Program-made: the position numbers and the translations under genes
Assembly (NCBI GenBank): GCA_934096015.1
Contig: CAKOLD010000036.1
Location: forward strand, 1-9,404
Length of the DNA: 9,404 bases
Origin: an uncultured Bacilli bacterium
Lineage (GTDB): Bacteria; Bacillota_I; Bacilli_A; RF39; UBA660
Reading direction: 5' to 3'
The notes under the pieces: model-generated
Database searches by the model: none
What the model saw: only the letters and a program-made list of their open reading frames with translations
What the model was told of the DNA's origin: nothing
In this document: piece after piece, positions 1 to 6,522 of the stretch
Layout of the letters: the number at the start of each line of letters is the position of its first letter
Position numbering within the stretch: position 1 is the first letter of the stretch

Positions 1-185
1 CCTTCTATTACTCCATTTCCATCTGCGTAAGTTATTTCTAATTTCTTACTTGTCACACTTATGCTTTTATCTTTTGTATTTCCATTTATTCTTGTCTTAT
101 AATAAGCATAAGTTAAACCTAATAATAATATTGTTACTAACACTAATACACTAGTTGCAATTACTATTTGTTTTTTGTTTTTCAT
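1..185 (-). CDS. N-terminus of a secreted SipW/TasA-type surface protein (partial, runs off left edge)
   Basis: Only the first 61 codons are inside the window; the frame is still open at base 1. The start ATG (185-183) has a strong AGAGGAGT ribosome binding site five bases upstream. The product opens with a basic stretch (MKNKKQ), a hydrophobic helix of about 17 residues (7-23) and then LTYAYYK. This layout, ending T-Y-A-Y-Y, resembles the T-F-A-Y-F cleavage region of TasA and camelysin, which SipW-type signal peptidases process. The mature start (residues 40-61, ending ...ITYADGNGVIE) fits the beginning of a TasA-like beta-sandwich. The right-edge gene (7647-9404) carries what looks like the following part of the same fold (KTFSVKNTGDD), so I infer the two are paralogues; the fragments do not overlap, so this cannot be shown here. 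Exporting this protein is well supported; its function is unknown. Confidence 0.8.
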   Translation of the reverse strand, partial: MKNKKQIVIATSVLVLVTILLLGLTYAYYKTRINGNTKDKSISVTSKKLEITYADGNGVIE

Positions 186-190
186 TTTTT

Positions 191-198
191 ACTCCTCT
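191..198 (-). promoter_or_regulatory. Ribosome binding site of the left-edge secreted-protein gene
   Basis: AGAGGAGT on the minus strand, five bases before the ATG at 185. It fixes the start of a gene of which only the first 61 codons are visible. Confidence 0.75.
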
Positions 199-228
199 AC
201 TCTAATATACATTATTAATATAGAATAT

Positions 229-254
229 TTTGTCTAATTTTATAAGTAGACCAA
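229..254 (-). repeat. Imperfect palindrome in the leader of the left-edge gene
   Basis: On the minus strand the core GTCTA (251-247) and TAGAC (236-232) are perfect inverted arms around TTATAAAA, with one mismatched pair just inside them; the outer TT/AA bases also pair. It lies between the predicted transcription start (about 267) and the ribosome binding site, so it could be a regulator-binding site or a weak RNA hairpin. In DNA this AT-rich it may also be chance. Confidence 0.3.
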
Positions 255-273
255 GAACCCTATACTAATTATT

Positions 274-304
274 ATTATACAGGTAGCCCCCTCCCCCCTG
301 TCAA
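274..304 (-). promoter_or_regulatory. Promoter with a G6-A-G5 tract in its spacer
   Basis: The minus strand has a perfect -35 TTGACA (304-299) and a perfect -10 TATAAT (279-274), separated by 19 bases (298-280). The spacer begins with six G, one A and five G (298-287), then CTACCTG. I found no other run of five or more G or C in the window. Nineteen bases is longer than the usual 17 for a sigma-A promoter, so the present allele may be weak. It would drive the secreted-protein gene starting at 185, giving a leader of roughly 80 bases. The perfect hexamers make the promoter call fairly good; the exact start point is inferred. Confidence 0.65.
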
Positions 305-309
305 GCACT

Positions 310-332
310 AAAAAAGATTGCAAATGCAATCT
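310..332 (-). terminator. Rho-independent terminator of the chaperone operon
   Basis: On the minus strand AGATTGC (332-326) and GCAATCT (321-315) form a perfect 7-bp stem around an ATTT loop, followed by five more T (314-310). The last bases of the dnaJ stop codon (333-331) are in the stem, so termination comes right at the end of dnaJ. The -35 box of the next promoter (304-299) begins only six bases after the T-run. Confidence 0.85.
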
Positions 333-1452
333 ATAAATATTTTTTAAATTTTTTAAAAACATCATTTGTTTCTAGATCTGTTTTACTCAATTCTTTAAAT
401 AAAGATTTTTGTTCTCTATCTAATTTAGTTGGAATAATTACGTTTAAAATTACAAAAGTATCACCTTTTTTACCAAGTTTTTTATCATCAATACCTTTTC
501 CTTTTAAACGAATCTTATCACCATTTTGACTACCGCTTGGAATTTCAATCACTTGATTACCACATACGGTAGGTATTTCTTTTTTACATCCTAAAACAGC
601 TTCTGTAATAGTTATAGGTACTTGTAGGTATATATCACTAGCATCTCTTTTATAAAGTGGATGACTTTTTACTTTAAATTCTACATAAACATCTCCATTA
701 GCTCCACCATTAATACCAGCAGAACCTTTTTTTGGCATACGCATTTTATCTCCATCATCTACACCACTTGGAACTTTTATAGTAAGGGTTTTATTTTTCT
801 TAATAAGTCCTTTTCCATTACAATACGTACAAGATTCCTTAAATGTTTTACCACTACCATTACAATCTGGACATATGGATTCGCTTTGCATAATTCCTAG
901 AAGAGTTCTTTGTTCTCTTACAACACGGCCTCTACCATTACATTTTTTACAAGTTTCAGGATTATGACCACCAAGTCCATTACAATGGCTACATTTTTCT
1001 TTGCTATTAATTTTAAATTCTTTACTACAACCATAAACGGCTTCTAGAAAATCAAGTTCAATATGAACTAAATGATCATCCCCATCAACAGGCCTATCTC
1101 CAGTATTTCTAGATCTACTAAAGCCTCCACCCATAAACTGTTCAAATATACTACTTAAGTCAATATCATCAAAACCAAATCCAGAGAATCCACCATTAAA
1201 TCCTCCAAAACCTCCAGCTCCAGCATTACCATCAAAAGCTGCATGTCCAAACTGATCATACTGACGTCTCTTATTTTCATCACTTAAAACAGCATAGGCT
1301 TCGCCAATTTCTTTGAACTTCTCACTAGCACCCTCATCCTTATTAACATCAGGATGATATTGTTTAGCCAATTTTCTAAAAGCTCTTTTAATTTCTTCAT
1401 CTGTAGCAGTTTTAGAGACTCCCAAAACCTCATAATAATCTTTCTTATTCAT
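331..1452 (-). CDS. dnaJ: Chaperone protein DnaJ (Hsp40)
   Basis: Cytoplasmic co-chaperone that delivers unfolded clients to DnaK and stimulates its ATPase. The 373-residue product has all domains in order: J domain (about 4-68) with the HPD motif at 33-35; a Gly/Phe-rich linker (about 75-110); a zinc-binding region with four CxxCxGxG repeats (CSHC 154, CKKC 168, CPDC 194, CTYC 208); then the two C-terminal substrate-binding beta domains and the dimerisation tail. This is a complete type I DnaJ of normal length. The start is the ATG at 1452, giving MNKKDYYEVLGV as in other DnaJ proteins; a GTG three codons earlier in frame would add residues not seen in the family. The start overlaps the tldE stop by eight bases (ATGAATAA), and the preceding GGTGGTAAG is only a weak ribosome binding site, so translation probably depends on coupling. 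It is the last gene of the operon. Confidence 0.97.
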   Translation of the reverse strand: MNKKDYYEVLGVSKTATDEEIKRAFRKLAKQYHPDVNKDEGASEKFKEIGEAYAVLSDENKRRQYDQFGHAAFDGNAGAGGFGGFNGGFSGFGFDDIDLSSIFEQFMGGGFSRSRNTGDRPVDGDDHLVHIELDFLEAVYGCSKEFKINSKEKCSHCNGLGGHNPETCKKCNGRGRVVREQRTLLGIMQSESICPDCNGSGKTFKESCTYCNGKGLIKKNKTLTIKVPSGVDDGDKMRMPKKGSAGINGGANGDVYVEFKVKSHPLYKRDASDIYLQVPITITEAVLGCKKEIPTVCGNQVIEIPSGSQNGDKIRLKGKGIDDKKLGKKGDTFVILNVIIPTKLDREQKSLFKELSKTDLETNDVFKKFKKYL

Positions 1453-2713
1453 TCTTACCACCCACTATCATTATATTATCACATAAAACAGAAGGACTAC
1501 CTACACTAGTACTTTTAAATACTAAATCATTACCTATAAACAAAACATTATTTAACATTTCAAATAAATTAGTAGAAAGTACTATTTCATTTAAATAATC
1601 TTTTTTTACACCATCTTTAACTAAATAACCTTTGCATTCTAAAGACATATCTCCTGTTAATTGATTTACACCACAATGTAATCCAGATAACTCAGTTAAT
1701 AAAATACCAGTATCCATAACATTCATTAAATTTTCAAAGGATTTATCACCACTTGCCAAATACATATTATGAACACCATCAGCATTACCAGTTGAAGATG
1801 TTCTATCTTTAATAGCTTCTTTATTATTATATAATTTAGTAATAAACATCCCTTTATCAATAATAACTTTATAAGAAGTTTCTGTTCCTTCTTTATCAAA
1901 TAATTTTTTTCCTGGATAATTATTATTTTTAGGATCCTCAATAATACTTATTTTATCACTAAAAATCTTTTTATTAAATTTATCATTTAACACAGATAAT
2001 CCTTTATTAATAACATTAGCACTAAAAGAAGATACAAAAGTAGCTAAAATATCATTCATACAATTATGATCAAATAAAACCTTATATTTTCCACTTTCAA
2101 TCTTTTTATAATTAAATTTACTAATAACATCTTGTTTTATTTTTGAGATAAACTCTTTTAATTCTTCTAATGAATAATTCTTAGTATAGTAATAATCATC
2201 ACTAGAAAGAACAACACCATCTTTATTTGCCACCAAAGAAACATATATCATTATATTACTATTACTATCTTTTAATTCTATAGAATTAGTATTCATTATA
2301 TGTTCTTCTAGAAAGTTATAATTAACAATTATCTCAGTACTGGTAATAACATCATCATTAATCTTAGTTAATTCAATTAAGTCATTTTTAATTTTAATAG
2401 CATCAATATCACAAGTATTTCTATCACTCTCTACTATAGATTTACTTGCTAATACATCAGAATCACAATTATCAAGTAAATTAACAACTGAATCAATATC
2501 ATTAAAAATAGTTTTTAAATCATTAATATCTTCTGTTTTTATTACAAAAGATTTTCCTTTATAAATAACTTTTATTTCATAATTAGTAATATTACTTAAT
2601 TCATAATTTTTAACTTCAGTATTAAATACATTTATTTCTCGAAAAAGATTTTTATTTTGTACAACTTCTAATTCAATACCACGTTTTTTAGCTTCGTTAA
2701 TTAAATTATTCAT
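1445..2713 (-). CDS. tldE: TldE/PmbA-family subunit of the TldD/TldE protease
   Basis: A 422-residue member of the TldD/PmbA (peptidase U62) family and the probable non-catalytic partner of the TldD encoded just upstream. In studied systems TldD and TldE form a heterodimeric metalloprotease that cleaves unfolded peptides, for example in microcin B17 maturation and CcdA turnover. Here the family core is visible in the C-terminal half (about 208-422): a beta strand KVLFDHN at 211 where TldD carries its HExxGH helix, DRTSSTGNADG near 303-313, HCGVNQLTGDMS at 346-357, and the family ending IVGGKNE. No HExxxH motif is present, which is what marks TldE rather than TldD. The N-terminal half is divergent, Asn/Asp/Lys-rich and hard to align by eye. 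The start ATG has a perfect AGGAGG five bases upstream and overlaps the tldD stop by eight bases; the end overlaps dnaJ in the same way. The substrate is unknown. Confidence 0.88.
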   Translation of the reverse strand: MNNLINEAKKRGIELEVVQNKNLFREINVFNTEVKNYELSNITNYEIKVIYKGKSFVIKTEDINDLKTIFNDIDSVVNLLDNCDSDVLASKSIVESDRNTCDIDAIKIKNDLIELTKINDDVITSTEIIVNYNFLEEHIMNTNSIELKDSNSNIMIYVSLVANKDGVVLSSDDYYYTKNYSLEELKEFISKIKQDVISKFNYKKIESGKYKVLFDHNCMNDILATFVSSFSANVINKGLSVLNDKFNKKIFSDKISIIEDPKNNNYPGKKLFDKEGTETSYKVIIDKGMFITKLYNNKEAIKDRTSSTGNADGVHNMYLASGDKSFENLMNVMDTGILLTELSGLHCGVNQLTGDMSLECKGYLVKDGVKKDYLNEIVLSTNLFEMLNNVLFIGNDLVFKSTSVGSPSVLCDNIMIVGGKNE

Positions 2714-4073
2714 CTTTTCCTCCTACTAATATCTCTGAAATTTTTATAGTTGGTTGCCCACAAGTAACTGGAACATTACCAGAAACACTACCACAATATC
2801 CTAAATCAAAATCCAAATCATTACTAATCATTTCAATATTATTTAATATTTCTTTAGTATTTCCCATTAAAGAAGCTCCTATAACCATTTCTTCGATATG
2901 ACCATTTCTAATCATATAAGCTTCATTTACTGCAAAATTAAAATCTCCAGTTATCGGATTTACTTGACCTCCACCCATAGTTTTAGCATATATACCATAA
3001 TCTACAGATCCTATGATTTCTTCAAATGTTTTATTACCATTATCTAAATAAGTATTATTCATTCTACTGGTAGGTGCTAAACAATAAGATTCACGTCTAG
3101 AAGAACCAGTAACTTCAAGTTTCATTTTCTTAGTATTTACTTTATCCACTAAATAACCAGTTACTATTCCATTTTTTACTAAAATATTTTTTCTTGTTTT
3201 CTCTCCTTCATCGTCAATATAAGTAGTTCCACCTAAAGACCTCAAAGTTCCATCATCAATAATAGTTACACAATCACTAGCGACTTTTTGTCCCATTTTA
3301 TTTGCAAGTACAGAAATGTTATCAGCACAACTAGTCGCTTCTAAAGCATGTCCACAAGCTTCATGAATCATAACTCCAAATCCATTTCCAACAACAACAG
3401 GCATCTTTCCACTTGGTGCATACGGTGCACTTAATTTTTTTATAGTAACCTCTGCTAAAGTATTTATTTCTTTCTCTAAATCAATATCTTCTAAAAATTC
3501 ATAACCTAAAGAACTTCCTTTAGAAAATGTACTTTGAACACTTTTATCATTTTCTTTTGCAACTAAAGTAATAATTAATCTTGTTAAATATCTTCTTTCA
3601 GTCTCATAATTACCATTTGTATTTGCAATAAACACATCTTGAGTAGTTTCTTGCATCTCTGCAATAACTTGATTAATTCGAGGATCTATATTTCTAGCAA
3701 TTTTATCAATATTAAGTAAATAATCTTTTTTTAAAGCATCACTATTATAATACCATTTAGGTTCTTTTTTTAAAGAATCATTTTTTTGAGTTAATAAAAT
3801 ATGTTCTTTACTTTTACCAACTATATTACTGCCAAGTTCCTTAATAACTATACTAATATTTTCTTCACTTAAATCATTAATTGCTGAATAATAAACTTCA
3901 CCATTTTCAACAAATCTTATCCCCATACCAGAAAGACGATTAATATTAACTTTATCTATTTTAGAATCTATTAATTTAATGGTTTTATATTTCTTTTTTT
4001 CTTCAAAAACATCAGCAAAATCAACACCAGTATCTAAACACTTATTAATTATATTTGTAAGTTTATCTTTCAT
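2706..4073 (-). CDS. tldD: TldD metalloprotease (catalytic subunit of TldD/TldE)
   Basis: A 455-residue zinc metallopeptidase of the TldD/PmbA (U62) family, expected to act in the cytoplasm as a heterodimer with the TldE encoded next. The zinc motif HEACGH is at 237-242 in the context GFGVMIHEACGHALEA, with the usual Gly-rich segments after it (TMGGGQVNPITGDF at 365-378) and a C-terminal VTCGQPTIKI whose Cys438 is the likely third zinc ligand. The first ~210 residues form the peptide-binding N-terminal domain. I chose the ATG at 4073 because AAGGAG (4084-4079) lies five bases before it; an in-frame GTG at 4079 overlaps that ribosome binding site and cannot use it. The gene follows dnaK after a 51-base gap holding a hairpin, and ends in ATGAATAA shared with tldE. 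Its place inside an hrcA-dnaK-dnaJ operon is not the textbook arrangement and suggests stress-linked proteolysis, an inference from position only. Confidence 0.93.
   Translation of the reverse strand: MKDKLTNIINKCLDTGVDFADVFEEKKKYKTIKLIDSKIDKVNINRLSGMGIRFVENGEVYYSAINDLSEENISIVIKELGSNIVGKSKEHILLTQKNDSLKKEPKWYYNSDALKKDYLLNIDKIARNIDPRINQVIAEMQETTQDVFIANTNGNYETERRYLTRLIITLVAKENDKSVQSTFSKGSSLGYEFLEDIDLEKEINTLAEVTIKKLSAPYAPSGKMPVVVGNGFGVMIHEACGHALEATSCADNISVLANKMGQKVASDCVTIIDDGTLRSLGGTTYIDDEGEKTRKNILVKNGIVTGYLVDKVNTKKMKLEVTGSSRRESYCLAPTSRMNNTYLDNGNKTFEEIIGSVDYGIYAKTMGGGQVNPITGDFNFAVNEAYMIRNGHIEEMVIGASLMGNTKEILNNIEMISNDLDFDLGYCGSVSGNVPVTCGQPTIKISEILVGGKDE
2719..2724 (-). promoter_or_regulatory. Strong ribosome binding site of tldE inside tldD
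   Basis: AGGAGG, five bases before the tldE ATG. The same bases encode the Gly-Gly of the conserved VGGK ending of TldD, so coding and initiation signals are superimposed. Confidence 0.85.
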
Positions 4074-4078
4074 AAACA

Positions 4079-4084
4079 CTCCTT
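4079..4084 (-). promoter_or_regulatory. Ribosome binding site that sets the tldD start
   Basis: AAGGAG, five bases before the ATG at 4073. Its last G is the first base of the alternative GTG start at 4079, which rules that longer start out. Confidence 0.8.
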
Positions 4085-4089
4085 TTATT

Positions 4090-4126
4090 TAAATAAAGAA
4101 AGAGTTAAGCACTAGTCCTAACTCTT
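4090..4126 (-). terminator. Candidate leaky terminator or processing hairpin between dnaK and tldD
   Basis: On the minus strand AAGAGTTAGG (4126-4117) pairs with CTTAACTCTT (4109-4100) as a 10-bp stem with one G-U pair and a seven-base loop. The following bases, TCTTTATTTA, are T-rich but broken by C and A, so termination should be partial at most. It starts inside the dnaK stop codon. It could lower tldD-tldE-dnaJ expression relative to dnaK, or protect the 3' end of an hrcA-grpE-dnaK transcript. Confidence 0.55.
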
Positions 4127-5933
4127 ACTTATCGTCTTGTACGAATTCAGCATCACTTGATTCATCAGTTGTATTATTTTCTTCTTTATTATTTTTAGCA
4201 GCTTCTTCATAAACTCTTGTAGCAAGTCCCATTGCTTTTTCATTTAAAGCTTCAGTTTTCTTTTTAATATCATCTTTATTATCTTTTTCAAGTACTTCTT
4301 TAAGTTCTTTAATAGCTTCTTCAGCTTCTTCTTTTTCTTTATCTGTTATCTTATCTTTTAAATCTTTAATAGCTTTTTCTGTAGCAAATATAGCTTGATC
4401 AGCCTCATTTTTTACATCAGCCATTTCTTTACGTTTTTCATCTTCAGCTTTATTAGCTTCAGCTTCTTTCATCATCTTTTCTACTTCTTCATCAGTTAAA
4501 TTAGTACTAGAAGTAATAGTGATATGTTGTTCTTTACCAGTTCCTAAATCTTTAGCAGATACATTAACAATACCATTTGCATCAATATCAAACTTAACTT
4601 CGATTTGTGGAACTCCTCTTGGAGCTGGTGGAATATCAGATAATTGGAATCTTCCTAAAGTCTTATTATCTTGAGCCATAGGTCTTTCACCTTGTAATAC
4701 ATGAATATCAACTCCAGGTTGATTATCAACTGCTGTAGAGAATACTTGGCTCTTACTTGTAGGAATTGTTGTATTTCTTGGAATTAATACAGTCATAACA
4801 TTACCTAAAGTTTCAAGTCCTAAGCTTAATGGGGTAACATCTAGTAAAACTAAATCTTCAACTTCTCCAGTTAATACACCACCTTGAATAGCAGCACCCA
4901 TTGCTACAACTTCATCTGGGTTAACACTCTTATTTGGTTCTTTTCCAAGTTCTTTTTTAACAAGTTCTTGAATATATGGAATACGAGTTGATCCACCAAC
5001 TAATACAACTTGGTCAATATCTTTAGCAGTTAATTTAGCATCTTTTAAAGCTTTTTTAACTGGCTCTAAAGTAGAGTCAAATAAATCACGACATAAATCT
5101 TCAAATTTAGCTTTAGTCAAATTAATATCCATATGTACAGGACCAGATTCATTTTGAGTTAAGAAAGGTAAATTAATATTAGTAGTACTCATACTACTTA
5201 AATCCTTTTTAGCTTTTTCAGCAGCATCTTTAATTCTTTGCATTGCCATATTATCTTTAGATAAATCAATACCATGTTCTTTTTTAAATTCACTAACTAA
5301 ATAATCCATTACGCATTTATCAAAGTCATCTCCACCTAAACGGTTATTACCACTTGTAGATTTAACTTCAAAAACACCATCACCTAATTCAAGTATTGAA
5401 ACATCAAATGTTCCTCCACCTAAATCGTAAACTAAAATAGTTTGTAATTTATCTTGTTTATCAAGACCATATGCTAAAGCAGCTGCAGTTGGTTCGTTAA
5501 TAATTCTTTCTACTTCTAAACCAGCAATTTTACCAGCATTTTTTGTTGCTTGTCTTTCAGCATCATTAAAATATGCAGGAACTGTAATAACAGCTTTATT
5601 AACTGTCTCACCAAGATAACTTTCAGCATCTTTCTTTAATTTCATTAATATTTTAGCACTAATTTCTTCAGCGGTATATTTTTTACCATTTGCTTCAACT
5701 TTTTCACTAGTACCCATTTTTCTTTTAATACTTGAAATTGTATTATCAGGATTAGTAACAGCTTGACGTTTAGCAGTAATACCTACAAGTTCATCTCCAT
5801 TTTTAGAAAATGCTACAACACTAGGAGTAGTTCTATCTCCCTCAGCATTCGCAATAACTTTAGGTTCCCCACCTTCCAATACTGCAACACAACTATTTGT
5901 TGTACCTAAATCTATACCAATTATTTTTGCCAT
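4125..5933 (-). CDS. dnaK: Chaperone protein DnaK (Hsp70)
   Basis: ATP-dependent Hsp70 chaperone of the cytoplasm; it binds exposed hydrophobic segments and cycles with DnaJ and GrpE from the same operon. The 602-residue protein has the ATPase domain (1-357) with phosphate-binding IGIDLGTTNS at 5-14, VYDLGGGTFDVS at 168-179 and VLVGGSTRIP at 310-319. It continues with the interdomain linker EDLVLLDVTPLSLG (359-372), the substrate-binding beta domain to about residue 475, the helical lid, and the acidic conserved tail EFVQDDK. Its length is that of Gram-positive DnaK, which lacks an N-terminal insertion found in proteobacterial forms. I chose the ATG at 5933 because AAGGAGAG lies seven bases upstream and the protein then begins MAKIIGIDLG like other DnaKs. 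A longer in-frame ATG at 5954 sits upstream of this signal and overlaps grpE. The gap after grpE is 13 bases. Confidence 0.99.
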   Translation of the reverse strand: MAKIIGIDLGTTNSCVAVLEGGEPKVIANAEGDRTTPSVVAFSKNGDELVGITAKRQAVTNPDNTISSIKRKMGTSEKVEANGKKYTAEEISAKILMKLKKDAESYLGETVNKAVITVPAYFNDAERQATKNAGKIAGLEVERIINEPTAAALAYGLDKQDKLQTILVYDLGGGTFDVSILELGDGVFEVKSTSGNNRLGGDDFDKCVMDYLVSEFKKEHGIDLSKDNMAMQRIKDAAEKAKKDLSSMSTTNINLPFLTQNESGPVHMDINLTKAKFEDLCRDLFDSTLEPVKKALKDAKLTAKDIDQVVLVGGSTRIPYIQELVKKELGKEPNKSVNPDEVVAMGAAIQGGVLTGEVEDLVLLDVTPLSLGLETLGNVMTVLIPRNTTIPTSKSQVFSTAVDNQPGVDIHVLQGERPMAQDNKTLGRFQLSDIPPAPRGVPQIEVKFDIDANGIVNVSAKDLGTGKEQHITITSSTNLTDEEVEKMMKEAEANKAEDEKRKEMADVKNEADQAIFATEKAIKDLKDKITDKEKEEAEEAIKELKEVLEKDNKDDIKKKTEALNEKAMGLATRVYEEAAKNNKEENNTTDESSDAEFVQDDK

Positions 5934-5940
5934 ATTATCA

Positions 5941-5948
5941 CTCTCCTT
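5941..5948 (-). promoter_or_regulatory. Ribosome binding site that sets the dnaK start
   Basis: AAGGAGAG, seven bases before the ATG at 5933, overlapping the grpE stop codon. It lies downstream of the in-frame ATG at 5954, so initiation must be at 5933. Confidence 0.85.
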
Positions 5949-6519
5949 ATTCATTTACTTTGACCATGGCAGGTCTAATAACTTTATCTTTATATTTATA
6001 ACCTTTTTGTAATACTTCTAATATTACTCCTCCAGGTTTCTCTGGATCACTCTCCATTAAAACCGCTTGATGTACAGTAGGATCAAACTCTAATCCTAAA
6101 GCATCTATTTCTTGAACATCATATTTTTTAAGTAAACTATTCATTGATCCAAACATCATTTTAAAACCACTTAAGAATTGACTAACTTCATCACTTAAAT
6201 CATTATCATCTAATCTAATAGCTCTTTCAAAGTTATCTATTATTGGTAGTAACTCCAATATCAAATCTTCATTAGCATACTTAATCATATTAGAATATTC
6301 ATCTTCTTTACGTCTTTTAAAATTCATAAGTTCTGCAGTATTACGTAGTACTTTTTCTTTTTCTTCTTGAACTTCTTTTTTTAAAGACTCAACTTCTTTT
6401 TTTAAAGATTCAATCTCTTTATTTTCTTTATGAATTTCCTTTTTTTCCTTTTTATTCTCTTTACTTTCTATTTTTTTATCTTTTTTATTAAGTTTATCTT
6501 TTAATTCTTCTTCTTTCAT
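5947..6519 (-). CDS. grpE: Nucleotide exchange factor GrpE
   Basis: Cytoplasmic dimeric co-chaperone that releases ADP from DnaK and can act as a thermosensor through its long helices. The 190-residue product has a Lys/Glu-rich, low-complexity N-terminus (1-35), a coiled-coil helix (about 35-85), the dimer-core helices with LLPIIDNFERAI at 90-101, and the DnaK-contacting beta domain with FDPTVHQAV (145-153) and the closing VIRPAMVKV (180-188). These are GrpE hallmarks and the length is normal. Residues 37-50 are two identical heptads, ESLKKEV, encoded by a tandem 21-base repeat. The gene starts three bases after the hrcA stop, using an AAAGG signal inside the end of hrcA six bases before its ATG, so the two are probably translationally linked. 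It ends 13 bases before dnaK. Confidence 0.97.
   Translation of the reverse strand: MKEEELKDKLNKKDKKIESKENKKEKKEIHKENKEIESLKKEVESLKKEVQEEKEKVLRNTAELMNFKRRKEDEYSNMIKYANEDLILELLPIIDNFERAIRLDDNDLSDEVSQFLSGFKMMFGSMNSLLKKYDVQEIDALGLEFDPTVHQAVLMESDPEKPGGVILEVLQKGYKYKDKVIRPAMVKVNE
6370..6411 (-). repeat. Two tandem 21-base repeats in grpE encoding duplicated heptads
   Basis: Units 6411-6391 and 6390-6370 differ at one base (GAA against GAG) and each encodes ESLKKEV. Each contains a run of seven A on the coding strand. The repeat adds exactly two helix turns and keeps frame, so copy-number change would lengthen or shorten the coiled coil without breaking the gene. Confidence 0.9.
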
Positions 6520-6522
6520 AAT

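Noticed and set aside
189..212. Seven-codon upstream frame (MYIRVEE) ending just before the left-edge gene
   Set aside because: It has no ribosome binding site and its end overlaps the signal of the main gene; it is most likely chance.
287..298. Canonical four-tract G-quadruplex
   Set aside because: Only two G runs (six and five) are present; at best a two-layer structure could form, so slippage is the better explanation for interest in this tract.
300..310. CIRCE-like half site TTAGTGCTTGA after dnaJ
   Set aside because: It has only one imperfect arm and no partner at the right distance.
661..900. 79-codon plus-strand reading frame inside dnaJ
   Set aside because: It lies antisense to the zinc-finger part of dnaJ, has no family resemblance, and no supporting ribosome binding site was noticed; it is a shadow of the real gene.
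1726..1941. 71-codon minus-strand frame inside tldE
   Set aside because: It is another frame of tldE, made of Ile/Leu/Lys-rich codons from AT-rich DNA; tldE itself is unbroken across it.
4108..4120. AGTGCTTAA-like CIRCE resemblance in the dnaK/tldD gap
   Set aside because: The bases are explained by the hairpin there; the arm is imperfect and there is no properly spaced second arm.
5934..5954. Extended dnaK start (seven extra residues) from the ATG at 5954
   Set aside because: The ribosome binding site lies downstream of this ATG, and DnaK proteins begin at MAKIIGIDLG.
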